Shown here in pieces: positions 37,828-46,425 of a stretch of 55,083 nt of DNA (positions are counted from its first letter, which is position 1; every line of letters starts with the position of its first letter). The position numbers and the translations under genes are program-made. This DNA is from Bacteroidetes bacterium OLB12. Its GTDB lineage: Bacteria > Bacteroidota > Bacteroidia > Cytophagales > Cyclobacteriaceae. The notes beneath the pieces are model-generated. The model searched no databases. It saw only the letters and a list, made by a program, of their open reading frames with translations, and was not told the DNA's origin. The stretch spans positions 1 to 55,083 of the forward strand of contig LNFR01000094.1 in assembly GCA_001567185.1 (NCBI GenBank), written 5' to 3'.

Positions 37828-39762
37828 TTAGGCAAAGATAAACGAAACAGGGCTTAGTTTCTTTTTTTTGAGGATAACCACGGCTCCTTCCCGTTTAAAC
37901 GTGCGCCCCGCAAAATCCAGGATTTCGGCATTCCACACATAGGTACCTTCCGGTAAGGCGCGCCCATTATTTGTGCCATTCCAGGGTTCGTTTTGCCTGT
38001 TGTAATAAACCATGGTTCCCCACCGGTCAAACACCTTCAATTCTAATCGGGTAATATAATGCCCCCGTACGGTAAAGGTTTCGTTTTCTGTTGGGCCAAC
38101 GCCATCGGGTGTAAAGGCGGTGGGGTGGAAGAGGTTTACTTCGCGTGTTACTACTAATCGGTTAGATACGGAGTTGGGTAATCCCACCTGTACAGGATGG
38201 GCAGTTACCACGTATTGTAATACCTGGTTTACTTCATCGGGCTGATCATCTACCCACACGGTATCCGTACCCAGGTTAAGGGTGGCCATTAAACCACCAC
38301 TCTTATCAAACTTTTGAAGTTGGTAATTAGCAACACCACTTTGCCATCCTTTAAATCCATTCCATCGAACGGTAATCACATTTTCATTATCAACGGTGGC
38401 AGATAAACGAATAGGGCAAACTAAAATACCCTGAATGCTTACGTTATCGCATAAGTCGGTGTAATTAATGCGGTAGCAGTTGCCAGACTCCGGGGTATAA
38501 TCAGGATCGGCAAAATTGCGCACCGGTGTTTGTGCAATGGCCGAAAATCCTGCTCCGGGTTGCCCGCGTAAAACGGAATATTGAGCAACGGAAAACCCGG
38601 GGTCTTGTTGCCAGCTTAGCTGCACTCCGGGCGAACCTACCTGGGCACTTACATTGGTTACAGCAGCGGGAGTAACCGTGGTAAATGCATCACCACATTT
38701 CTCGAGCGAAATACTACGACCACCGCCCGCGTAATGGTTAATCACCTGGTAACAATAATTGGTTTTACAAACTACATCTACATCGTTCAGTTGATTGGGT
38801 GAGCCCGGTATGGTGGTGTACGAAGAATTATTGCGGATAATCTCGGTATTGAGTACTCCTACTGAAGCCGTGGCCCAGGTTAACCGGTTGTTTCCGTTTT
38901 CAATAGCAAGATCAAAATTATGACTGCATACCGGTGCGGAGTACGTGTTGGTATTGGTGCAGGGATCGAACGCGCTTAACCGGAAACAATAAAAGTTATT
39001 TTCGGTTTGCAGGTTAGGAACCGTTACGGTGTTAACCCCATACAACGTTTGAAACTGTTGAAACACGGTGCCGCTGTTTATCCCTATTTCCAGTTTGTAC
39101 TGAATGTTGGCTTGCGGGGTAAAATCCAGTTGAAGCGAGGTGTTATTAAGAACAGTGAGCGTATTTATTTGCGGAACTGGTAAAACCGGTAATGCAGTAA
39201 AAGACTGAACTTGTGCGGCACAATTGTTTGCCGAGTTGACATCGCGACCTCTTACACTGATATTGTAGGTACCCGCACCCCCATAATTATGCGATGCCGT
39301 TTGGTTGTTGCTGTTGGGGATAGCGGTTTCAACAGTTCCATCATTATTGAAATCAATAAAATATTGATCGTAGGTTTTGTCGGTAATTTTAATGGAAGTT
39401 TGGAAGCCGGAGCAGGTATAAACTTCAAATGCGGGTTGTATGTTGGGATCTACCGTAATCTGAATATCATCGGCTCCAATGTTCTGGTACAAAACTGAAA
39501 GTGTATAGGTGCCGGGTTGTGTATAGGTAATGATGAATTGATTTTGTTGTGCAGCGGAACCATCGCCAGAAGTCATGAGGCATGGAAATCCTGCCGTGCA
39601 TTGGCCGGTGGTAATCAGGTTGGCATCTAATATGGTAACCGTTAGCGGAGCACACCCTTTAATTTCATCTACACTAAACCGGCCCAGCCTGCTGAGGTAT
39701 TGCGCGTGTGCACTAACTGCAGTAAATAAAAAGAACAATCCGATAAACGATGCTTTTTTCAC
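37828..39762 (-). CDS. T9SS type B (gliding motility-associated C-terminal) secreted protein
   Basis: A 644-residue secreted protein with a signal peptide (MKKASFIGLFFLFTAVSAHA). PKD-like and fibronectin-like beta domains fill the middle (QFIITYTQPGTYTLSVLYQN; ATASVGVLNTEIIRNNSSY). The last 95 residues, from FHPTAFTPDGVGPTENE through LKVFDRWGTMVYYN to GTYVWNAEILDFAGR, are the gliding-motility-associated (CHU_C) type B T9SS signal. The tail after VVILKKKK is odd. It follows an A8 run (37862-37869 on the plus strand); with one A fewer the protein would end as ILKKRN, so the tail may be an indel artefact. The start lies 6 bases from the hutH stop. Confidence 0.88.
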   Translation of the reverse strand: MKKASFIGLFFLFTAVSAHAQYLSRLGRFSVDEIKGCAPLTVTILDANLITTGQCTAGFPCLMTSGDGSAAQQNQFIITYTQPGTYTLSVLYQNIGADDIQITVDPNIQPAFEVYTCSGFQTSIKITDKTYDQYFIDFNNDGTVETAIPNSNNQTASHNYGGAGTYNISVRGRDVNSANNCAAQVQSFTALPVLPVPQINTLTVLNNTSLQLDFTPQANIQYKLEIGINSGTVFQQFQTLYGVNTVTVPNLQTENNFYCFRLSAFDPCTNTNTYSAPVCSHNFDLAIENGNNRLTWATASVGVLNTEIIRNNSSYTTIPGSPNQLNDVDVVCKTNYCYQVINHYAGGGRSISLEKCGDAFTTVTPAAVTNVSAQVGSPGVQLSWQQDPGFSVAQYSVLRGQPGAGFSAIAQTPVRNFADPDYTPESGNCYRINYTDLCDNVSIQGILVCPIRLSATVDNENVITVRWNGFKGWQSGVANYQLQKFDKSGGLMATLNLGTDTVWVDDQPDEVNQVLQYVVTAHPVQVGLPNSVSNRLVVTREVNLFHPTAFTPDGVGPTENETFTVRGHYITRLELKVFDRWGTMVYYNRQNEPWNGTNNGRALPEGTYVWNAEILDFAGRTFKREGAVVILKKKKLSPVSFIFA

Positions 39763-39768
39763 AGTTAG

Positions 39769-41271
39769 CTATACAGGAAATTTTAACGAATAGGTTTTTA
39801 AAAAATTCTCGGCTGCCACCATGTCTTTGTGTAACTCCCGATCTGTTTCTATAAACGGAACAACCTGCCTGAAAGTATTTACAAATTCTTCCAGTTCGGC
39901 AGATGACTTTAATGGACGCCTGAAGTGCAAAGCCTGTGCTGCGGTAATCAATTCGATTGCTAAAATGGAGTATAAATTATTCACCACCCGATACACTTTT
40001 GTGGCGGCATTAGCGCCCATGCTAACATGGTCTTCCTGCCCGTTGCTGGAGACAATCGAATCCACAGAAGCGGGTGTACAAAGTTGTTTATTCTGGCTAA
40101 CCAGCGATGCAGCTGTATATTGTGGTATCATCAGACCCGAATTAATACCCGGATCAGCCACCAGGTAATTCGGTAAATCGCGTGCCCCCGAAATTAACTG
40201 ATACGTTCTCCGTTCCGAAATATTGCCCAATTCAGCCAAGGCAATGGCCAAAAAATCCAATGGCAATGCCAACGGTTGCCCATGAAAATTGCCAGCCGAA
40301 ATAATTTTATCCGCCTCAGCAAAAATGTTGGGGTTATCGCTTACCGAATTAATTTCAGTTAAAAAGCTTTGCGTTACAAACTGAATCGCATCGTAGCTCG
40401 CACCATGTACCTGCGGAATGCAACGAAAGGAATAAGGATCTTGCACATGTTTTTTAGATTGTGCGGCAATCGTACTTCCTTTTAAAATTTCCTTTACGGA
40501 TTCGGCTACAAACATTTGACCTTTATGCGGCCGAATTTTATGCACGGCTTCATCGAAGGGTTCCAGCCGGCCATCAAAGGCATCTAATGAAAGTGCGCCA
40601 ATCAAATTGGCCAGTTTTAGTAACCGATGTGCATGCAGCAAACTCCACGTGCCGTAGGCGCTCATAAACTGTGTGCCGTTCAATAAGGCTAACCCTTCTT
40701 TGGCTTTGAAATGAATTTTCTCCCAACCTAATTTTTTCAAAAGGGCTTCACCCGAATAAACTTCACCTTTAAAATATGCTTCACCGGATCCAATCAGTGT
40801 AAGGGAGAGATGGGCCAATGGAGCCAGATCGCCCGATGCCCCGAGCGAGCCCATTTCATACACACGCGGCAGCACACCCTGGTTAAACATTTCAATCAAC
40901 CGGTTTACTGTTTCGGGTTGCACACCAGAGTAACCGTACGACAAGGATTGAATTTTAAGAAAGAGCATCAGCAACACGATCTCCTGGGGTACTTCCGGGC
41001 CGGTGCCGCAGGCGTGCGACTTCACTAAATTCTCCTGCAGTTTTTCAAGTTGTTCTTTCGGAATGTTTTTATTGTACAACGATCCAAACCCTGTGTTGAT
41101 ACCATAAATAGCCGTGGAGGACGAAGCTAATTTCTGATCGAGGTACGCGCGGCATTTTACAATCTGCTTCCGCGATTCTTCTGAAAGCGCCAGGTTCATT
41201 CCGCCATGCAAAACCAGGTCGAGGTCGTGCAGGGTGAGGGGCGCGTTGGATATGGTGTGTAGGGTCTTCAT
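39769..41271 (-). CDS. hutH: Histidine ammonia-lyase
   Basis: HutH removes ammonia from histidine to give urocanate. The 500-residue protein has the self-processed MIO cofactor triad Ala-Ser-Gly (145-147) in GSLGASGDLAPLAHL, STAIYGINTGFGSL with the catalytic tyrosine, and LPNYLVADPGINSGLM. The selectivity pair SH (Ser85-His86, in VKSHACGTG) matches histidine-specific enzymes rather than tyrosine or phenylalanine lyases. No hutU or hutI is adjacent, so the other histidine utilisation genes, if present, lie elsewhere. Confidence 0.92.
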   Translation of the reverse strand: MKTLHTISNAPLTLHDLDLVLHGGMNLALSEESRKQIVKCRAYLDQKLASSSTAIYGINTGFGSLYNKNIPKEQLEKLQENLVKSHACGTGPEVPQEIVLLMLFLKIQSLSYGYSGVQPETVNRLIEMFNQGVLPRVYEMGSLGASGDLAPLAHLSLTLIGSGEAYFKGEVYSGEALLKKLGWEKIHFKAKEGLALLNGTQFMSAYGTWSLLHAHRLLKLANLIGALSLDAFDGRLEPFDEAVHKIRPHKGQMFVAESVKEILKGSTIAAQSKKHVQDPYSFRCIPQVHGASYDAIQFVTQSFLTEINSVSDNPNIFAEADKIISAGNFHGQPLALPLDFLAIALAELGNISERRTYQLISGARDLPNYLVADPGINSGLMIPQYTAASLVSQNKQLCTPASVDSIVSSNGQEDHVSMGANAATKVYRVVNNLYSILAIELITAAQALHFRRPLKSSAELEEFVNTFRQVVPFIETDRELHKDMVAAENFLKTYSLKFPV

Positions 41272-41280
41272 TTGCTATAG

Positions 41281-41355
41281 TTGACAGTTGACAATGAAAC
41301 AATTGACAATTTGGATAGGCTATTGCCAATTGTCAATTGATGATTGTCAATTGAA
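41281..41355. repeat. Cluster of CAATTGACA-type direct and inverted repeats upstream of hutH
   Basis: The arms CAATTGACAATTTGG (41300-41314) and CCAATTGTCAATTG (41326-41339) form a near-perfect inverted repeat of about 14 bp. Further copies of TTGACA/TGTCAA stand at 41281, 41287 and 41344. The block fills almost the whole gap between the corrected hisS stop (41363) and the hutH start (41271). It could be a hutH operator, a terminator hairpin for hisS or a dispersed repeat element. There is no T-run. Confidence 0.55.
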
Positions 41356-41362
41356 TTCATAG

Positions 41363-42728
41363 TTATTTTATAAGGTCAATAGTTTTTTCCACACGCACCT
41401 TCTGTTGCTCACCGGTTTTCATATTCTTTAAGGTAAGGACTCCGCTTTTCACTTCTTCCGAACCGATTACAATTACATACGGAATCAGTTTTTTTGTTGG
41501 CGTAGTCTAATTGCTTCTGAATTTTAACAGCATCCGGATAAATTTCGGAGGCAATGCCCTGGGCGCGAAGTTGCTGTAATATACGCAGTCCGTATTTTTT
41601 ACTATCCGCATCAAAGTGTGCAATCAATACCTTGCTTGAAATCTGCGCTTCCTGTGGAAAGAGGTTCAGTTCTTCCATGGCATCGTACAACCGGTCAACA
41701 CCAAATGAAAACCCAACACCCGATTTTTTATCGTTCGGATCAAACACTCCGGTAAGATTATCGTACCGGCCGCCACCGCTCACGCTGCCAATGGCAACGT
41801 TATTGATCTTCACTTCAAAGATACAGCCCGTATAATAACTTAACCCGCGGGCCAGGGCAATGTCGAACTCAACGTGTTCTTCTGTAGCGTTAAAGTCTTT
41901 CAGTATTTGAAGCACTTGTGTTAAATCATTGATTCCCTTTTTGCCCGCTTCGCTGTTGGCGAATTTTTTGGTGATGAATTCAATCTTTTCAATAGTGGTG
42001 CCTTTGAAGTTCAGTATTTCAAATACTTCAGTAAGATTCGCATCGGCAAACCCGCGATTGCGTAATTCTTCTTTTACTTTTTCTTCACCGATTTTATCCA
42101 ACTTATCGATGGCAACAAACAAAGAAGTTTCGTTTCCGCCTTGGCAGATTTCGGCAAGGCTTGAAAGAATAGCGCGGTGATTGATTTTAATGGTGTAATC
42201 CTGGATGCCTAATCCTTTAAAAACTTCTTTGATCATTAAAATGATTTCGGCTTCGCAGATCAGGGAATCAGTTCCTACTACATCGGCATCGCATTGGTAG
42301 AACTCGCGGTAACGCCCCTTCTGCGGCCTGTCGGCCCGCCACACGGGTTGGATCTGGTAGCGTTTAAACGGAAATGTAATTTCGTGCCGGTTCATTACCA
42401 CATAGCGTGCGAAGGGAACGGTGAGATCGTAGCGAAGACCTTTTTCGGAGATGTCGCCAGTTACCAGTTTCCAGTTTCCCGTTTCCAGGTTTGTTTTATC
42501 AGCATCTTTAAGAAAATCGCCAGAGTTGAGAATTTTAAACAGCAACTGATCGCCTTCTTCCCCATACTTCCCCGTAAGAGTACTTAAATTTTCCATGGCT
42601 GGAGTTTCGAGCGGCTGGAAGCCGTATTTCTGAAAGACGGAACGGATATTATTAAAAATAAACTGTCGTTTGGCCATTTGGGCGGGGCCAAAGTCGCGGG
42701 TGCCTTTTGGTAAAGTTGGTTTTTCCAT
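41363..42728 (-). CDS. hisS: Histidyl-tRNA synthetase, one frameshift near the C-terminus
   Basis: A class II synthetase. From ATG 42728 (MEKPTLPKGTRDFGP) it has motif 2 in QPVWRADRPQKGRYREFYQC, the histidine-specific ARGLSYYTGCIFEV and motif 3 (GVGFSFGVDRL). The A7 run at 41489-41495 (T7 on the plus strand) is one base too long after QLDYANKK. Correcting it gives LIPYVIVIGSEEVKSG and the rest of the anticodon-binding domain, to a stop at 41363. The corrected length is 454 residues. An ATG 8 codons upstream exists but the residues are not family-like. Essentiality makes a sequencing error likely. Confidence 0.93.
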
Positions 42729-42839
42729 AATAAAACGGGGCAATTTAAGCACTATGCCACAGATAAACAGGGTGTGTTGGTTTTTGAGCTGGAATTGAAA
42801 TAATCTGCAAATCTGTGTCGATAAATTGCAAAACCTGTT

Positions 42840-42870
42840 TATTTTTGCGCCCTATTTAAAATCAAAGGAG
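42840..42870 (+). promoter_or_regulatory. -7 box and strong Shine-Dalgarno for the 51-residue basic protein
   Basis: TATTTTTG (42840-42847) is a perfect Bacteroidota -7 box. AAAGGAG (42864-42870) is a strong Shine-Dalgarno sequence, rare in this phylum, although only two bases separate it from the ATG at 42873. No -33 TTG lies at the usual spacing. Confidence 0.5.
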
Positions 42871-42872
42871 TC

Positions 42873-43028
42873 ATGTCAGTTACCCGTTTAAAGAGAAAGA
42901 ACCGTAAGGATAAGGCTAAGGCAGCCCGCAGAAGAACCGATTTGAAGAACCAAAACTTCAAGCCAGTTGCCAAAGCGGTAGATATTGAGAAAATCAAAGA
43001 AGAATTTAAGGCTAAGAAGGCCAAGTAA
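42873..43028 (+). CDS. Small basic protein of unknown function (51 residues)
   Basis: A short gene in the gap between hisS and the YfcE-type gene. It encodes 51 residues starting MSVTRLKRKNRKDKAKAARR and ending EEFKAKKAK. More than a third of the residues are Lys or Arg. The middle (QNFKPVAKAVDIEKIKEEF) could form a helix. It has a perfect -7 box, a strong Shine-Dalgarno and a strong terminator, the full set of parts for a real, highly expressed gene. It is not bS21, whose sequence is quite different. A ribosome-associated or RNA-binding role is plausible but not shown. Confidence 0.75.
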   Translation: MSVTRLKRKNRKDKAKAARRRTDLKNQNFKPVAKAVDIEKIKEEFKAKKAK

Positions 43029-43049
43029 TTTTTCGGATAGGTTATAGAT

Positions 43050-43086
43050 AAAGCCAACGGACAATGTCTGTTGGCTTTTGTTTTTC
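43050..43086 (+). terminator. Intrinsic terminator after the small basic protein gene
   Basis: Arms AAAGCCAAC (43050-43058) and GTTGGCTTT (43070-43078) extend inward through a G-U pair and GAC/GTC to a three-base loop, giving a 13-bp stem. TTTTGTTTTT follows. It lies 22 bases after the stop at 43028. Confidence 0.85.
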
Positions 43087-43112
43087 AGGGCTTTGCGGCC
43101 GTCAGGCTTTAA

Positions 43113-43616
43113 TCAAGTAAGCATTCCCCGCTTCCCCAACTCAATTACTTCCAGTTTACTGATAATTTTAGCATTGATCTGGAACCGGATGATGGTTTTT
43201 ATCGGATGAAATCCATGATTGCCTGCTGCACCCGGATTTAAGTAAAGCATTTTGTAAGCGGAGTCTTTTACTACCCGCAAAATGTGCGAGTGACCACAGA
43301 TAAAAACATCGGGCGTTTTTTCTTTCAAAATCTTTTTTATTCGTGGATTGTAGTTTGGGGGTGCACCGCCAATGTGTGTTATCCAAATGGTTAGTCCTTC
43401 GCAGGTAAACCAGAGATCTTCCGGGTAGCGGGCTTGCATTTCTTTGTCATCGATATTTCCAAATACAGCCCGCATCGGTTTGAATTTCTCCAGTTCATTT
43501 GCAACGGCCGCATCGCCAATATCTCCTGCATGCCATACTTCATCGCAATCTTTAAAGTGGGTGAATACGGTCGGGTCTAAATAACTGTGGGTGTCGCTGA
43601 TAAGGCCAATCTTCAT
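43113..43616 (-). CDS. YfcE/MJ0936-type metallophosphoesterase
   Basis: A 167-residue calcineurin-like phosphodiesterase of the YfcE family. The metal ligands are all visible in order: LISDTHSYLD (D-x-H), HAGDIGD (GD), VFGNIDD (GN), ITHIGG (H) and CGHSHIL (GHxH). Small enzymes of this type hydrolyse phosphodiesters of unknown physiological identity. It follows rhlE on the same strand, with a hairpin in between. Confidence 0.9.
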   Translation of the reverse strand: MKIGLISDTHSYLDPTVFTHFKDCDEVWHAGDIGDAAVANELEKFKPMRAVFGNIDDKEMQARYPEDLWFTCEGLTIWITHIGGAPPNYNPRIKKILKEKTPDVFICGHSHILRVVKDSAYKMLYLNPGAAGNHGFHPIKTIIRFQINAKIISKLEVIELGKRGMLT

Positions 43617-43651
43617 ACTGGAAAATTAAACTAAGGTTAACAGCCTTTGCA

Positions 43652-43697
43652 AAACCTTGCAGGTCTTTTAAATGCTTTATAAAGACCGGCAAGGTTT
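43652..43697. repeat. 17-bp near-perfect stem-loop between rhlE and the YfcE-type gene
   Basis: Arms AAACCTTGCAGGTCTTT (43652-43668) and AAAGACCGGCAAGGTTT (43681-43697) match at 16 of 17 positions around a 12-base loop. It begins only 4 bases after the rhlE stop on the transcribed strand. It may terminate rhlE or protect its 3' end, or it may be a dispersed palindrome. Confidence 0.65.
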
Positions 43698-43700
43698 GAA

Positions 43701-45023
43701 CTAATAATTCTTTTCGCCCGGCATACTCAGCCAATCGCGGCTGGGTTTGCGCGAGGGATTACCAGTTGATTTTTTCGGAGCTGTATTGGCTTGCTTGCGT
43801 TTAAAATCTCTTCGTGGTTGTTGTTGCTTTTGCTGTGGCTTTTGAAGAGGCCTGGTGTTTGAAGGAACAGGGGCAACAATATTGCTTCCATTCATTGGGA
43901 AGGGATTATCGGTTGCCACCGGTACCGGTTTGCCAATCAACTTCTGAATGTCTTTCAGGTAGGCTTTTTCTTCGGCATCGCAAAAAGAAATGGAGCTACC
44001 ACTTGCTCCCGCACGGCCTGTGCGGCCAATGCGATGCACATAGGTTTCGGGTACATTGGGTATTTCAAAATTGATTACGTGCGAAAGCTCATCAATGTCA
44101 ATTCCGCGTGCAGCTATATCGGTAGCAACCAGTACACGGGTTTTCTGTGCTTTAAAATTTGTTAACGCGCGCTGCCGTGCATTTTGCGATTTGTTTCCAT
44201 GGATTGCCTCGGCCATTATACCCGCTTTGTTCAGGTCTTTCGCTACACGGTCGGCCCCGTGTTTAGTACGTGTAAAAACCAGCGCAGTATTAATATTTTT
44301 CGTTTTTAATAAGTGCAATAACAAGTGGCGCTTGTTAGCCTTATCAACAAAATAAATTTCCTGTTTTACCGTGTTGGCGGTGGACGATACAGGAGTTACT
44401 TCTACACGCACCGGATTAGTGAGGATGGTGCTTGCCAGTGTGGCAATTTCCGGAGGCATTGTTGCCGAGAACAAAATGGTTTGGCGCTTAGCTGGTATGC
44501 GGGCAATAATTTTCTTTACATCGTGAATAAAACCCATGTCCAACATGCGGTCGGCTTCGTCCAGCACAAACATTTTTAAGCGATCCAGTTTAATGTACCG
44601 TTGGTCCATCAGGTCGAGCAAACGGCCCGGTGTTGCCACCAGTATGTCTACTCCGGCCCGCAAGGCATCGGTTTGGGGTTTTTGCGAAACACCGCCAAAG
44701 ATTACGGTGTGCCGGATGCGCAATAGCTTTCCATAGGCTTCTAAACTTTCGCCAATCTGAATGGCGAGTTCGCGCGTTGGGGTAAGGATTAATGCTTTTA
44801 TGCCATCTGGTTCTTTTTTATAGAGTTCATCCTGGTGCAGCAGTTGCAAGATGGGTATGGAGAAGGCTGCGGTTTTTCCGGTGCCGGTTTGGGCGCATCC
44901 CAGCAGATCTTTCCGTTGTAGCAGCACGGGTATGGCTTGCTCCTGAATGGGTGTTGGTTTGGTATAACCTTCTGCTTTTAATGCTTTAAGAATAGGATCT
45001 ATGAGATTTAATTTTTCGAACAT
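43701..45023 (-). CDS. rhlE: DEAD-box RNA helicase, RhlE type
   Basis: A 440-residue ATP-dependent RNA helicase. Motifs in order: Q motif [10 protein letters not shown], Walker [23 protein letters not shown], the DEAD box [42 protein letters not shown] and [10 protein letters not shown]. From about residue 365 the tail is low-complexity and rich in Gln, Pro, Lys and Arg, typical of RhlE RNA-contact tails. These helicases act in ribosome assembly and mRNA turnover, often under cold stress. The leader is long and can fold. Confidence 0.94.
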   Translation of the reverse strand: MFEKLNLIDPILKALKAEGYTKPTPIQEQAIPVLLQRKDLLGCAQTGTGKTAAFSIPILQLLHQDELYKKEPDGIKALILTPTRELAIQIGESLEAYGKLLRIRHTVIFGGVSQKPQTDALRAGVDILVATPGRLLDLMDQRYIKLDRLKMFVLDEADRMLDMGFIHDVKKIIARIPAKRQTILFSATMPPEIATLASTILTNPVRVEVTPVSSTANTVKQEIYFVDKANKRHLLLHLLKTKNINTALVFTRTKHGADRVAKDLNKAGIMAEAIHGNKSQNARQRALTNFKAQKTRVLVATDIAARGIDIDELSHVINFEIPNVPETYVHRIGRTGRAGASGSSISFCDAEEKAYLKDIQKLIGKPVPVATDNPFPMNGSNIVAPVPSNTRPLQKPQQKQQQPRRDFKRKQANTAPKKSTGNPSRKPSRDWLSMPGEKNY

Positions 45024-45169
45024 GTTTTGAGATTAAAATGCACAGCAAGACTGTGCGGTAAATAAAAAATGATTTCTGTTTTTTTAGACGCCTCTTGGCT
45101 CAATCCGACTTTGCGGCTGTACAGAAAGGGCTTTTCTGCATGAATTTGGAGGAGTGATGCACAAAGGTA
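45024..45169 (-). promoter_or_regulatory. Long structured leader and -7 box of rhlE
   Basis: A perfect -7 box TACCTTTG (minus strand, 45162-45169) predicts a leader of about 130 bases before rhlE. Two hairpins lie in it: GCACAG/CTGTGC with a 5-base loop (45040-45056), and CAGAAA/TTTCTG with a 5-base loop (45122-45138). There is no clear -33 element. Long leaders are usual for cold-regulated helicases, but this function is inference. Confidence 0.4.
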
Positions 45170-45435
45170 ACATAATTACTGCTTTTGTTAATATACAGCA
45201 TGAAATGCCTTACCACCCACTTCAATGATTTTGTGGACTTGAATAGTGCGCACATAATTTTCTGCAGATAAAATTTACTGCAATAGAGTTACATCTCTCA
45301 CAGAAAAAATATTAACAGAAAATTCCAACTCCTTCCTGTTAAGAAGTGTCTTAATTGTCGGGGTCGGTTCTTTTTTTTCTCGATCCGTAAAATTTTTTAG
45401 TTTCTTTGTCCGTTAAAATTTTTAAAAAAAAGATT
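45170..45435. other. AT-rich intergenic region before the FKBP gene
   Basis: This stretch separates the divergent rhlE and FKBP genes. I found no open frame with family-like content and no strong hairpin. It must hold the FKBP promoter. TTTCTTTG near 45401 is only a partial -7 match, so I do not call it. Confidence 0.5.
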
Positions 45436-46345
45436 ATGCGTTTATTTTCTGAGTACGTTTGGATTGTTGGCTTTGGTTTCGGTTATGTTATCTTCTTGCC
45501 TGAATAATGAAGTGCCTGTGAATGAGGCTGAAGAACAGTGGAAGGCAGATACTACTGTTATTGGTGCTTATATCAGAGCGAATGAAATTCCGGCCCTTAA
45601 AGATGCAAGTGGTATTTATTTCAATATTACTGAACTGGGTTCCGGGTTTCCACCCAAATCAACAAGCCAGGTTCGGTTTGGTTATAAAGTTTACATAATG
45701 GGCTCAACGGTTGTGTTAGATGAAAATGATGAAGCCCTTTCTGATATAATGGACCTGATTCCGGGCATGCGTATAGGGCTTTCCCTGATGCCTCCCGGTA
45801 GTGTTGCTGAACTTTATGTTCCATCTGGTTATGCCTATGGAACGGCAACTCTACCCACTATACCGGCTAATTCTAATCTGAAGTTTGAAGTGGAGCTTAT
45901 AAGTGTAACCATCCCTACTTCACAATTAAATCAATTAGGGGCTGATACCGTAGCACTGGATCAATACCTTACTACCAATTCGGTTGAAAATGTGATAAAA
46001 GATACAACGGGTCTGAGGTATGTGATAACCGAAGAAGGTGATGGGGCCATACCTACTCTTTATAATAAGGTTAAGATTAACTATACCGGAAAAATTTTAT
46101 CGAACGGGAATACTTTCTTTACCGGTTCGAATAGCCCAACACCCAACTTTGATAGCCGGGTGATTAATTATATCCATGCTTTTCAGGCTGGGTTAACAAA
46201 ATTGAAAGTGGGTTCTAAAGCTACCCTGTATGTTCCATCCGTATTAGCCTTTGGTGATCAGCCCGTAACAGGAAATGGTGGAATTACTATACCGGCTAAC
46301 TCTAACCTGTTGTATGAGGTTGAACTTGTTGAAATTATAGAGTAA
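45436..46345 (+). CDS. Lipoprotein with two FKBP-type peptidyl-prolyl isomerase domains, one frameshift
   Basis: From ATG 45436 the frame ends after about 23 codons. Dropping one T from TTTT at 45445-45448 gives MRLFLSTFGLLALVSVMLSSC, a perfect lipoprotein signal, and a 302-residue protein. Domain 1 (about residues 58-155) has VRFGYKVYIMGSTV, LIPGMRIGLSLMPPGSVAEL and IPANSNLKFEVELISV. Domain 2 (about 190-302) has VKINYTGKILSNGNTFF, AFQAGLTKLKVGSKATL and IPANSNLLYEVELVEI. Both follow the FKBP fold; domain 1 is more diverged. It probably assists folding at the outer membrane or in the periplasm. A terminator follows. Confidence 0.85.
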
Positions 46346-46365
46346 ACTTTATCGGAATAAAACCG

Positions 46366-46425
46366 TAAAGGGCTGCCTCCAAAATTTGCCTGTGCAAACA
46401 ACGGAAGCGGCCCTTTATTTTTCTG
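46366..46425. terminator. Bidirectional terminator between the FKBP and glycosyltransferase genes
   Basis: TAAAGGGCTGCCTCC (46366-46380) pairs with GGAAGCGGCCCTTTA (46403-46417), with one mismatch and one G-U pair. A small TTTGC/GCAAA hairpin lies in its loop. A TTTATTTTT run follows. The right arm overlaps the stop codon of the convergent glycosyltransferase gene. Confidence 0.75.

Noticed and set aside
42873-43028. Ribosomal protein bS21
   Set aside because: Size, basic character and strong Shine-Dalgarno fit, but the sequence lacks the bS21 N-terminal region and arginine pattern.
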